Part shown: positions 46,860-54,332 of the stretch, piece by piece
Numbering within the stretch: the first letter of the stretch is position 1
Layout of the letters: every line of letters starts with the position of its first letter
Assembly: GCA_900149785.2 (NCBI GenBank)
Contig: FSSI02000022.1
Location: forward strand, 1 to 64,000
Direction of reading: 5' to 3'
Source: Sodalinema lacuna_A
GTDB lineage: Bacteria; Cyanobacteriota; Cyanobacteriia; Cyanobacteriales; Geitlerinemataceae
Length of the DNA stretch: 64,000 bases
The notes under the pieces: generated by a model
Database searches by the model: none
Told to the model about the DNA's origin: nothing
The model's input: only the letters and a program-made list of their open reading frames with translations
Program-made: the position numbers and the translations under genes

Positions 46860-47057
46860 ATGAATAAAGACGACATTCTTAGTCAATTACGAGGAACTGC
46901 GATCGAGGAACGCATCCTTATTATTGAAGCGATTTTAGAGACGGTTAAACATGATATGCGCGTCTCATCCTCTCCACCCTTGGACTCGGAACATAAGCCC
47001 CTCCGAGGTCGGGTGATTCGCTATGATGAGCCGTATGAGCCGGTGGCTCACGAATAA
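46860..47057 (+). CDS. Small antitoxin-like protein (orphan)
   Basis: 65 residues. The pattern IEERILIIEAILETVKHDM followed by PLRGRVIRYDEPYEPVA resembles small cyanobacterial antitoxins that precede a PIN or RelE toxin. Such proteins usually continue a few residues beyond PVA; here it stops at PVAHE. No toxin follows; the next gene belongs to another family. The assignment rests on my memory of the family pattern and is tentative. Confidence 0.5.
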   Translation: MNKDDILSQLRGTAIEERILIIEAILETVKHDMRVSSSPPLDSEHKPLRGRVIRYDEPYEPVAHE

Positions 47058-47082
47058 CGTTGAATTTAACCAACAAAAACTC

Positions 47083-47775
47083 ATGTCCAACCCTAACACA
47101 GGTTCTTCTTATAAGAATTATCAAGGCTTAAATCTCGTCGCTCTATCTAAGTTGTTTAAAAATCGAACAACATCTTATAAATATTTACTATTTTTGGCGA
47201 TTTTATCTAAACTAAAATCCAGTGGCTTTGCCAGTTCATATTCTGTCGAGTTTCGGGAGTTAGTCGTTGAGATGCTAGTCATCGCCTGGTATCCCGCTAA
47301 CGTTCATTATCTCAGCTTTGGAACCCAGGACAAAATCGTAAGAACCCTAGAAGACCTGAATTTAGAAGCTGGGGAGAGTTCCAGCCATCCCAGTGTGAGT
47401 GATATCAATCAGATTCGCCAAGAAATCAGACATCAAGATATCGACGGAATCGTGAAATACCTAAAGCGTTATGTTCCGTTTCGCTTGATTTTACCGTTTT
47501 TTAAGGATGAACTCCAGGGTATTGATATCAATCACGGTGTTGATACAGAAATCCCTAAGCTGGCGGTAGCCAAGTTTGATGAGATTAAGCCAATCTATTG
47601 TTTTGATAAACCAAACAAAAGCCAGTTTGAGCGTCTCATCTTTCATCCTGAATGGATTAACTACATTCAGGTGAACTATGGGATTTTACTCAACTGGGTG
47701 AGTTGGGAATGGCTACAATATATGCAAGATTGCAATCCGTCGGTAGAGGTGACACACCGCAAGTTATTTGTTTAA
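47083..47775 (+). CDS. N-terminal part of an HNH-endonuclease family protein (truncated)
   Basis: 230 residues from the ATG at 47083. The sequence LVALSKLFKNRTTSYKYLLFL, FRELVVEMLVIAWYPANVHYL, YVPFRLILPFF, IHPEWINYIQV-like HPEW and WVSWEWLQYMQDCNPSV form the N-terminal domain of a family whose members (about 380-400 residues) carry a C-terminal HNH nuclease. Here a stop follows KLFV, just before the HNH part, and nothing HNH-like appears in the next bases. It is therefore a remnant or a domain acting alone. Base composition is AT-rich, unlike genes to its left. Confidence 0.65.
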   Translation: MSNPNTGSSYKNYQGLNLVALSKLFKNRTTSYKYLLFLAILSKLKSSGFASSYSVEFRELVVEMLVIAWYPANVHYLSFGTQDKIVRTLEDLNLEAGESSSHPSVSDINQIRQEIRHQDIDGIVKYLKRYVPFRLILPFFKDELQGIDINHGVDTEIPKLAVAKFDEIKPIYCFDKPNKSQFERLIFHPEWINYIQVNYGILLNWVSWEWLQYMQDCNPSVEVTHRKLFV

Positions 47776-47801
47776 AAAATAGAGTCAAGTTAAATTTTGC
47801 C

Positions 47802-49184
47802 TTAGATTTCCGGACAAGCGCTTATCTCAGATAGGATATATTTTTTAAAAGCAGGATTTATTTCGTAAAACCCATTGACTTGATTTATTAAACAACGTCT
47901 CGACAAAGATTGTAGAATATTAATCAAATCCCAATTAGCTAAATTATCATCTTGCAAAATAACTTTCAGGGGCTGAGGATGAGAGTTGTGACATAATTTA
48001 TAAATCATCAGTTTTTCAGATTGGGATAACACTTGCCACTGCTTACGGAATAAGTCTTTAATATCTTCAGTCAAGAAACAATAATTTTCGGGAATATCTT
48101 CTACCCTTATACCTAAAGTTTTAATGAGATTTGCTGCACTATTCAAACAATAAGGATGACCTTTAAATTCTATGAGGTGTTTCAAATAATCACCGCTGTC
48201 TAATAATCCATGGTTTATTAGAATATCATTTGCAGATTGATCATCTAAGCCCAAGACTTGCAAAAATCTATCTCGGGAGCCTGAGGAAATCCAGGTTAGA
48301 AGTTCTCTGGGCATTTCACATCCAACCAAAATAATACAGCTTTGATGAGACCCGTGTTCTAAAGCTTTAAAAAAATTCCAATATTCCTGATGTTCATTCT
48401 TGTACGTTCCCGATAATTGACTTGGTTTAAATAGACAATCAACATCATCTAATACAATCAAGCAACGCTTTTTTTGCAAAGCATAAAGAATCTGTGAGAT
48501 TTCTATATTTGTAATCGAAATAGAAGAAGATAGATGCTGTAGTAAACGATGTTGAAGTGTTGAGAGCCTGGGCATAGAGTACAGACTACACCAGATGATT
48601 TTTTCAAATTTATCTTCCAGTTCATGAACCAGTTGGACAGCTATGCTTGTTTTCCCAATCCCCGGAATCCCGGTTAGCGCAATCAGGCGACAGTGTTCCT
48701 CTAAAGCCCAGGTTTTGAGTAGTTCCAGTTCAACCTTGCGTCCATAGAAGTTGGTACAGTCTGGCATTTCACTCAAATGTTTATCATCAAGCGATTCATC
48801 TGATGTGTCTGATGTTATATTTTCATGACTTTCCGACGAAGAATGCTCACTAGCTATAGACGGTTCCGCTTCACGACAGATGTTAAAACTGCCACGGACA
48901 TTCTGTGCAAAGTTCAAGACATTCGAATATTGCCATCGCTCCATTGCGGACTGTAAGTTTGACTTACTCACTTCCTCCTCCAGAACCTGAGAAAGAATTC
49001 GCCACAACTCAGACCCTGCAATCCTTACTGTACTTTCCGAACAATCAAAATCCTTAGCAATTTTTTTATAAGTCTCTCGTTGTAGCGCTCCTTGCAGCAC
49101 GGCCACTTGTAAGTCGTCAAGATGCCGACCTGTTTGACGGTAAACTAGCTCATCTGCAAGATTTAACATTTTTTCAAGATCCAT
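47802..49184 (-). CDS. NB-ARC (STAND) ATPase with N-terminal winged-helix domain
   Basis: 460 residues. Residues 1 to about 80 (LADELVYRQTGRHLDDLQVAV, YKKIAKDFDCSESTVRIAG) form the HTH seen at the N-terminus of vWA-MoxR-associated and other cyanobacterial STAND proteins. A Ser/Glu-rich linker leads to NB-ARC: FYGRKVELELLKTW, Walker A TGIPGIGKTSIAVQL (about 171-180), Walker B CLIVLDDVDCLF and the GCEMP/KGHPYCL segments. There is no C-terminal repeat sensor, so it is short for a STAND protein. It is divergent from the ubiquitin-like operon and could regulate it or act as a separate sensor. Confidence 0.8.
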   Translation of the reverse strand: MDLEKMLNLADELVYRQTGRHLDDLQVAVLQGALQRETYKKIAKDFDCSESTVRIAGSELWRILSQVLEEEVSKSNLQSAMERWQYSNVLNFAQNVRGSFNICREAEPSIASEHSSSESHENITSDTSDESLDDKHLSEMPDCTNFYGRKVELELLKTWALEEHCRLIALTGIPGIGKTSIAVQLVHELEDKFEKIIWCSLYSMPRLSTLQHRLLQHLSSSISITNIEISQILYALQKKRCLIVLDDVDCLFKPSQLSGTYKNEHQEYWNFFKALEHGSHQSCIILVGCEMPRELLTWISSGSRDRFLQVLGLDDQSANDILINHGLLDSGDYLKHLIEFKGHPYCLNSAANLIKTLGIRVEDIPENYCFLTEDIKDLFRKQWQVLSQSEKLMIYKLCHNSHPQPLKVILQDDNLANWDLINILQSLSRRCLINQVNGFYEINPAFKKYILSEISACPEI

Positions 49185-49486
49185 GAAAACCCTAATAGCT
49201 CTACATTGTTTGTATTATACACAACAGTTATTTCTTTGTCACGAACAATAATGTACACTTGCAGGCAATATTAAGCTTTATCAAACTTTTGTTAAAAACA
49301 ATTATAAACAATATGAAACTTGACAAGCATAAGAATAAAGTGCAAGACTGTGGTTGATGAGTCAGGCTTAAAATATAATGGCTTAGTCAAAAGTCAACAG
49401 AAGTAAGCAACAAACCTAAGTAGTCCCCACAAACTGTAGCAGTACAAGGAAAAATTTAATCTCATTTGTACTGTAAACTGAGCGTC
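49185..49486. promoter_or_regulatory. AT-rich divergent promoter region between NB-ARC gene and ubiquitin-like operon
   Basis: 302 bp, strongly AT-rich, no gene. A TATAAT hexamer at 49374-49379, preceded by TTGATG at 49354-49359 (14-bp spacing, short), could be a plus-strand promoter; TTGACA occurs at 49320-49325. These are weak matches read by eye. Confidence 0.4.
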
Positions 49487-49927
49487 ATGAGTGGTGTAAA
49501 TGATTTATTTGAGTTCCTGATAGACACTGCCGTCAGTTTTTACAGTAAAGCCAGAAACTTTTTTATCAGATTTTTTTCATCTGAACCTGTTTTTAGAGAT
49601 AACCAACACAATCATGGTAACTCTTTTGCTCGCAGAAATGCTCCCAACTTACCACAACCTCGTAATGTTTCTTCGTTAGAGACTCCTCGACCAGGTATCC
49701 GGAGGCAGCCAGCGAGAAGAAAAAAATTTGAGATAATTGAGACCAGTCAGCCCGTAATACCAAGAGTTAATTTTACAAATTCTAGAAGAACAGACAAATT
49801 TAAGAATATCATAGAAACCATGCCTCATCAGTGTCCTTACTGTAAGACGAAATCAGAAGATAAGCCTGGCAATATTATTAGAGCTGATGATGGATGGAAA
49901 TGTAAGTCTTGTGATTATACTTGGTAA
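49487..49927 (+). CDS. Zinc-ribbon protein, first gene of the ubiquitin-like operon
   Basis: 146 residues from the ATG at 49487 (MSGVNDLFEFL); a TTG seven codons upstream is possible. The N-terminal about 30 residues (LFEFLIDTAVSFYSKARNFFIRFF) form an amphipathic or membrane-associating helix. A basic, Pro-rich linker (RPGIRRQPARRKKFE) leads to a C-terminal zinc ribbon: CPYCKTK and CKSC, with the second pair five residues from the end. No known family was recognised. It lies 12 bp before the E1-like gene. Such ribbons could present the complex to a membrane, nucleic acid or target; this is inference. Confidence 0.7.
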   Translation: MSGVNDLFEFLIDTAVSFYSKARNFFIRFFSSEPVFRDNQHNHGNSFARRNAPNLPQPRNVSSLETPRPGIRRQPARRKKFEIIETSQPVIPRVNFTNSRRTDKFKNIIETMPHQCPYCKTKSEDKPGNIIRADDGWKCKSCDYTW

Positions 49928-49939
49928 AAGCATATCATC

Positions 49940-51187
49940 ATGAATGACAAAAAAAACTTTTTGGTGAACGAGATTATAGAAATTGATGACAATCCCTTTG
50001 ATCGTCAGGAGCGTATTCGGGGCTGGGATCAACAGAAGCTAAGAAATTCAAGAGTCTTAGTTTTTGGGGCTGGAGCCATTGGTAATGAAACATTGAAGAA
50101 TTTGGCACTGCTAGGAGTGGGTCATATATATATTGTTGATTTCGATACGATTTCCACTTCCAACCTGAGCCGCACGATTTTGTTTCGCCGTGGCGACAAA
50201 GGAAGATACAAAGCGAAAATCGCGGCTCAAAGAACTAAAAACTTAGCCTTGGAAGATAGTGCAAAAGTATCCTGGTTTCATGGAGATGCTGTTTGGGACT
50301 TGGGATCAGGAATATTTAGAAATGTTGATTTGGTGTTAGGATGCTTAGATAATGTAGAAACTAGATTTGCCATCAACAAAAAATGTTATTTGGTGAAAAC
50401 TCCTTGGATTGATGCGGGAATCTATGAATTAGGAGGACATGTCAGCGTTTTTACACCACCTCAGGTTCCTTGCTATCAATGTGGTGCAACCGAGCAACAG
50501 TTAAAAGCAGCCAGAAAGCGATATTCTTGTGATGACTTTAAGCGGACCGTTATTAGTGAGGGAAAAATGCCGACTGTCCAGATAACATCATCTCTGGTTT
50601 CGGCTATTCAAGTTCAGGAGGCAGTTAAGCTTTTAACAAAACAACCAGTCAAAAGTGGAAAAAAAATTTACTTTCAAGGTCGAACAAATGATTTTGATAT
50701 AATCAGTTTAGTTGAAAACAAAAATTGCACAGGTCATGATAGTTACCCCGAAATCATATCATTGCCCTTAAAAAATTCTGTGACCTTAAAAACTTTTTTA
50801 GAAGTTGTTTCAGAAAATCATTTTTCTGGATGTAACGCGACACTAGACTTTCGAGGAGATCGAACATTTATTAAGTCGGTATCTTGCAAATCGTGCGGAG
50901 TTGATATAAAATTAAACAAGCCAAGTTTCAGAATTTTTGATACTGAAACTATCTGTGAGGTTTGTAGGTCAAATAATGTCAAGTTCAATCAAGACTTAAG
51001 TGACAAACCTTCTGCCAGATCAACTGTTCCAACTTTTAGCTTGGCTAAAACAGAGAAACATATCTTGGAGATGACTTTATGGGATATTGGCATTCCTTAT
51101 CGTCATATATTAGCAGTCTGTGATGACGCAGGAAACTACAAGTATTACGAGTTATCTATGGATGACCCGTTTTCTGAAGTAATCTAA
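49940..51187 (+). CDS. E1-like ubiquitin-activating (ThiF/MoeB fold) enzyme
   Basis: 415 residues. The Rossmann loop GAGAIGNE (43-50), VDFDTISTSNLSRTILFR (Asp67/Asp69, Arg78), a Lys-rich KGRYKAKIAA and CLDNVETRFAIN (Asp137) form the adenylation site of E1 proteins. Zinc ligands are likely Cys178/Cys181 (CYQC) with Cys263/His266 or the later pairs CKSC (316-319) and CEVC (339-342). Cys197 in RYSCDDFKR, just before GKMPTVQITSSLVSAIQVQEA split at the Gln, is the best candidate for the thioester cysteine. The C-terminal about 170 residues extend beyond MoeB/ThiF and include LEMTLWDIGIPYRHIL. It probably adenylates the ubiquitin-like protein encoded next and hands it to the E2. Confidence 0.88.
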   Translation: MNDKKNFLVNEIIEIDDNPFDRQERIRGWDQQKLRNSRVLVFGAGAIGNETLKNLALLGVGHIYIVDFDTISTSNLSRTILFRRGDKGRYKAKIAAQRTKNLALEDSAKVSWFHGDAVWDLGSGIFRNVDLVLGCLDNVETRFAINKKCYLVKTPWIDAGIYELGGHVSVFTPPQVPCYQCGATEQQLKAARKRYSCDDFKRTVISEGKMPTVQITSSLVSAIQVQEAVKLLTKQPVKSGKKIYFQGRTNDFDIISLVENKNCTGHDSYPEIISLPLKNSVTLKTFLEVVSENHFSGCNATLDFRGDRTFIKSVSCKSCGVDIKLNKPSFRIFDTETICEVCRSNNVKFNQDLSDKPSARSTVPTFSLAKTEKHILEMTLWDIGIPYRHILAVCDDAGNYKYYELSMDDPFSEVI

Positions 51188-51209
51188 TTTTGTGAGGACA
51201 ACTTGTAAG

Positions 51210-51470
51210 ATGGCAGATATTAATGTAAAATTCATCCATCCGACCGATGGGCGAGAACTGACTGTAACTTTGGATGATAGCATTACGGGTCAAGAAGCTG
51301 TTGCCGAACTCATTTCAGCCAGTTTCATTGAACCCGATTCACAAGGTTACAGTCTGGCAATTAAAGGTGGAAATCAAATTCGTCCAAATGCAACCTTTTC
51401 TGAATCTGGTGTGAAAGAACCAGACCAGAATACAATTCGTGTTGTACCTGCGACTGATGCTGGAAACTAA
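51210..51470 (+). CDS. Ubiquitin-like (YukD/EsaB-type beta-grasp) protein
   Basis: 86 residues from the ATG at 51210, with GAGG at 51194-51197 as ribosome-binding site. INVKFIHPTDGRELTVTL, SITGQEAVAELI, YSLAIKGGNQIRP and NTIRVVPA follow the strand-strand-helix-strand order of the ubiquitin fold, closest to YukD-like proteins. The C-terminus is ATDAGN rather than a di-glycine; removal of the final Asn would expose a Gly, as the JAB peptidase of the same operon could do. It is the likely modifier conjugated by the E1 and E2. Start spacing is 22 bp after the E1 stop. Confidence 0.85.
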   Translation: MADINVKFIHPTDGRELTVTLDDSITGQEAVAELISASFIEPDSQGYSLAIKGGNQIRPNATFSESGVKEPDQNTIRVVPATDAGN

Positions 51471-51485
51471 ATCAAGGGGTTTTTA

Positions 51486-52037
51486 ATGATGACACCTATG
51501 ACACCACAAGAGAGACGGAAAATTCGCCTGGAAAATGACTTCAAAGAAATGACAAATATTAAAGGCAGTGTCATTGACTGGAATGTTCTTAAAGGAGTTG
51601 CACCACATGTTGAAAGTTATGAAATTATTGTGAATATCAGGACAATTATTGATCCATCGCCGCGCTATCGGAATCAACATGACTTGGTTTTAGAACTTCC
51701 TGAAAACTATCCCAATACGCCACCCTTAGTCAATATGTCTTCAGTTCCACCTCCATATCATCCCAACTGGTATAGGAATGGCAATTGGTGTTATGGAACT
51801 TGGTCTTTATCCGAAGGACTAGGACATTATGTGATTCGTCTGATTCGCACCTTGCAGTTTGATCTAGAAATTACAAATCCTGAAAGTCCCGCTAACCGTG
51901 ATGCTAACCAGTGGTTCTTGAGCAAAAAAAATAGTGGTTTGTTTCCCTGTGATAAAACAGCGTTACCTGATCCGACCCACTCTAAATTCAGGATTCAACG
52001 CAGTGTCCATAAAAAATTCAATATTCAAAATAACTAG
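51486..52037 (+). CDS. E2-like ubiquitin-conjugating (UBC fold) enzyme
   Basis: 183 residues, with AAGGGG just upstream as ribosome-binding site. The UBC signature is nearly complete: ENYPNTPPLVNM (75-80, the YPxxPP motif), YHPNWYRNGNWCYGTW with His92-Pro93-Asn94 (HPN motif) and Cys102 as the likely thioester cysteine, then YVIRLIRTLQFD and NPESPANRDANQWFL, the terminal E2 helices. The N-terminal helix RRKIRLENDFKEM also matches E2 helix 1. The HPN motif is unusually well kept for a bacterial E2. It would receive the ubiquitin-like protein from the E1 and pass it to a target; no E3 is evident. Confidence 0.87.
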   Translation: MMTPMTPQERRKIRLENDFKEMTNIKGSVIDWNVLKGVAPHVESYEIIVNIRTIIDPSPRYRNQHDLVLELPENYPNTPPLVNMSSVPPPYHPNWYRNGNWCYGTWSLSEGLGHYVIRLIRTLQFDLEITNPESPANRDANQWFLSKKNSGLFPCDKTALPDPTHSKFRIQRSVHKKFNIQNN

Positions 52038-52042
52038 TTACC

Positions 52043-53335
52043 ATGAGTCAACAGCCTAATCAACCGTTTCAGACTGGACAGCAAATTCCTAGTATTTTAG
52101 TTCCCGCTCTAGAATTTATTCAAGATGAAGCTAATTTTTATGTAAAAATCAATCTTTCAAGCTATGTTTTAATGCCTGGTAATGTAATTAGTCTTTATCG
52201 AGGCTTCTTGTTTAAAGTGGAAGATCCAGAAGTTGATCTAATATCAAGAAAAGAAAATTGTCAAATGACTGATATTTCTTTTGATGAATTACTAAAGATA
52301 AAACTCAGTCGGAATCCTGATATTGTCTTGGCATCTAATTTTCCTTGTCTCTATCATCCTCACTTCACACTACCAACACTTTCTCGTTGGTCGTCAATGA
52401 TCTTACCACCTATTCAGATTCAGAAAATAAGATGGGTAGATTATGAGGAAACAAATTTAAGTGGGACTTCAGGAGTATCCTTAGGTTTCTATTTACTAAA
52501 AGTTGCAAAGTCCCTTATTTATCAAGAGGGATATATCAAAGAAAACACAAGTAAAATTGCAAACAATGAGGCCCTTGAGTGGTATCTCCAAGACAAACGT
52601 GAACATCCGGAACACTATCCAACAGATAGAATAAATCTGCCCTCACATAAGTTTAAGCCTGGTAGCTCGATTAGTTATCAGACAAACTTTGACTCTCAAG
52701 ACGTTGATGAACAATCTAATAGATCTACCCAGTCTGCTCAATTGTCTCGGAAAATTAAATTTACAATCCAAGAGCAAAAGCCTGCTTACACACCAATTTT
52801 AAGGGAAAAAACAGATCTTAAAATTAATAGAAGATTGGATTCAGATTTCAGGATTGGACACAACTCATCAATGCAACAAGAATTTTACTTAACTAAAGAA
52901 GCTTTTCAGACCATAGCATCTCATATTTCTTGGGGACAATATAGCACTTCAAATCAAGTGGAGCAAGGCGGTATTCTTCTGGGTACAGTTTATAAAAACC
53001 CGGAAACTAATATTATTTATGGTATGGCAGAACAGGCAGTAAACGGAAGTCTAGCTAGGGGTTCTGCTGCTTATTTAGAAGTGACTCATGAAACTTGGAG
53101 AGAGATGCTAAATCAAGTTGATAGAATTTATCCAAACCTACAAATTATAGGGTGGTATCATACACATCCAAATAGTCTTGATGTGTTCATGTCAGGTACA
53201 GATCAAACAACTCAACGAAGGTTATTTAGCCAAGATTGGCAGTTTGCCATTGTCTTAAATCCTCATCGAACGATTTGGCGAGCTTTTTATGGTAGAAATT
53301 CAACCGAGTGCAAAGGGTATGTTTTATCTGAATAG
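52043..53335 (+). CDS. JAMM/JAB metallopeptidase with large N-terminal domain
   Basis: 430 residues. The C-terminal JAB domain (about 275-430) keeps Glu307 (VEQGGILLG) and the metal motif HTHPNSLDVFMSGTD (His373, His375, Ser384, Asp387), so it should be an active zinc isopeptidase. The N-terminal about 190 residues contain FPCLYHPHF and GVSLGFYLLKVAKSLIY followed by ANNEALEWYLQD, which look like the end of a UBC/RWD fold lacking a clear active site. A Ser/Gln-rich linker joins the two. It could trim the ubiquitin-like precursor (G|N bond) and remove the modifier from targets. It starts 5 bp after the E2 gene and ends the operon. Confidence 0.87.
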   Translation: MSQQPNQPFQTGQQIPSILVPALEFIQDEANFYVKINLSSYVLMPGNVISLYRGFLFKVEDPEVDLISRKENCQMTDISFDELLKIKLSRNPDIVLASNFPCLYHPHFTLPTLSRWSSMILPPIQIQKIRWVDYEETNLSGTSGVSLGFYLLKVAKSLIYQEGYIKENTSKIANNEALEWYLQDKREHPEHYPTDRINLPSHKFKPGSSISYQTNFDSQDVDEQSNRSTQSAQLSRKIKFTIQEQKPAYTPILREKTDLKINRRLDSDFRIGHNSSMQQEFYLTKEAFQTIASHISWGQYSTSNQVEQGGILLGTVYKNPETNIIYGMAEQAVNGSLARGSAAYLEVTHETWREMLNQVDRIYPNLQIIGWYHTHPNSLDVFMSGTDQTTQRRLFSQDWQFAIVLNPHRTIWRAFYGRNSTECKGYVLSE

Positions 53336-53420
53336 ATATAGCAATAATCTCAAGAAATAATTGTTGAAAAAATTACTGCTGAAATATTAAACTGTTAGAT
53401 TATGTTTATTTTTACTCGGG

Positions 53421-53500
53421 GTAGGGTGTGTCCCGGCTTCGTTCAGTTTTGGATTTTTGGTAACAAGATTAAGCTAGCCGGAACGCACCGGATTCGGGGA
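53421..53500. repeat. REP-like imperfect inverted repeat
   Basis: tagggtgtgtcccggcttcg (from 53422) and gccggaacgcacc (about 53477-53489) form an imperfect inverted repeat in the 282-bp gap after the JAB gene. It is of the type often dispersed in cyanobacterial genomes. It might also act as the operon terminator. Confidence 0.5.
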
Positions 53501-53617
53501 CTTGTAGCACGCAAAACCTGGGGATTATCCGAAAACTGTTGGTAGTTTACACCCTGAGTCATGCTTTCTATAACCTCAATTTAAGCGACGACATCTTGGA
53601 GTCGTCTTAAAAAATTC

Positions 53618-53908
53618 CTAGATGGCACGAATCGCCTCCTCCAACACCGAATCGCGAACATAAGGCCGCAGTGAATTGGGTGTTCCCACATCAACCGAAC
53701 AGCCAAAAAGCTCCTCTAAAAACGACTCCAGGCGCAGCAAGGTAAATAACCCCACGGGATGATGAAACTCAACCAAAATATCGACATCACTCTCCGCCGT
53801 CGCCTCGTCTCGCGCCACAGAACCGAAGAGAAACAAGGCTTTCACACCAAACTCCTCCAGGCGATCGCGATGACACTGAACTAACGCCAGAACCTGTTGT
53901 TTATCCAT
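53618..53908 (-). CDS. MNT-type nucleotidyltransferase (minimal NTase, antitoxin-like)
   Basis: 96 residues from MDKQQVLALV; longer starts run into cysteine desulfurase remnant sequence and are unlikely. The nucleotidyltransferase motif is FGSVARDEATAESDVDILVEF: Gly29-Ser30 and Asp41/Asp43. In MntA-HepT pairs this protein adenylylates a HEPN toxin. No HepT gene is adjacent; the HEPN protein near 56 kb belongs to a different type. A damaged second copy lies at 54753-54852. Confidence 0.82.
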   Translation of the reverse strand: MDKQQVLALVQCHRDRLEEFGVKALFLFGSVARDEATAESDVDILVEFHHPVGLFTLLRLESFLEELFGCSVDVGTPNSLRPYVRDSVLEEAIRAI

Positions 53909-53916
53909 ATCCCCCA

Positions 53917-53965
53917 TCTCTACCACGGCTCCCAAGCCATTGGAAAACTCCCCTTTCAACTTCGC
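53917..53965 (+). pseudogene. Short remnant of a cysteine desulfurase gene (fragment 1)
   Basis: About 49 bp (encoding roughly HGSQAIGKLPFQLRN) closely match 55042-55090 of the larger cysteine desulfurase remnant, which reads DGSQAVGKLPFQYRD. It abuts the 5' end of the MNT gene. Confidence 0.7.
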
Positions 53966-54069
53966 AACTCGTTCTATTCTTTGGATGAGGAATTTCGAGG
54001 GTTTGGCGAATTGATTGAAGCTGAGGTAAAATAGGGGAAGAAAGCTCTAGAAGTATTGGGAGTCAGACC

Positions 54070-54321
54070 ATGACACAGGAGTACCGGACATCAATGGCTC
54101 AAGACGGGTCAGAACAGGTGTTAAGAATACCACCTGAGTTTGCTATGAGTGAACAAGATGTTGTATTACGTAAACAGGGTTCTCTATTGGTGATTCAACC
54201 TGTTTCTGATATACCTTCTGAGACCTCTTTACTATCTTTACTCAAGAGTTTTTCGAAAATTGAGGATGAGTTTCCTGATGTGGACGAGAATCTTCAACCT
54301 TTAGATGATATCAGCTTATAG
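54070..54321 (+). CDS. vapB: VapB-like antitoxin
   Basis: 83 residues. The N-terminal part (GSEQVLRIPPEFAMSEQDVVLRK split at Phe) matches the AbrB/MazE-type DNA-binding fold of VapB antitoxins; the acidic tail (IEDEFPDVDENLQPL) would wrap the toxin. It lies 11 bp before the PIN toxin gene, a typical toxin-antitoxin arrangement, and probably represses its own promoter. Confidence 0.8.
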   Translation: MTQEYRTSMAQDGSEQVLRIPPEFAMSEQDVVLRKQGSLLVIQPVSDIPSETSLLSLLKSFSKIEDEFPDVDENLQPLDDISL

Positions 54322-54332
54322 AACGCAATTAA

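Noticed and set aside
49487..53335. Operon considered as type II CBASS
   Set aside because: No CD-NTase or CBASS effector is present, and E1 and E2 are separate genes rather than the fused Cap2 type.
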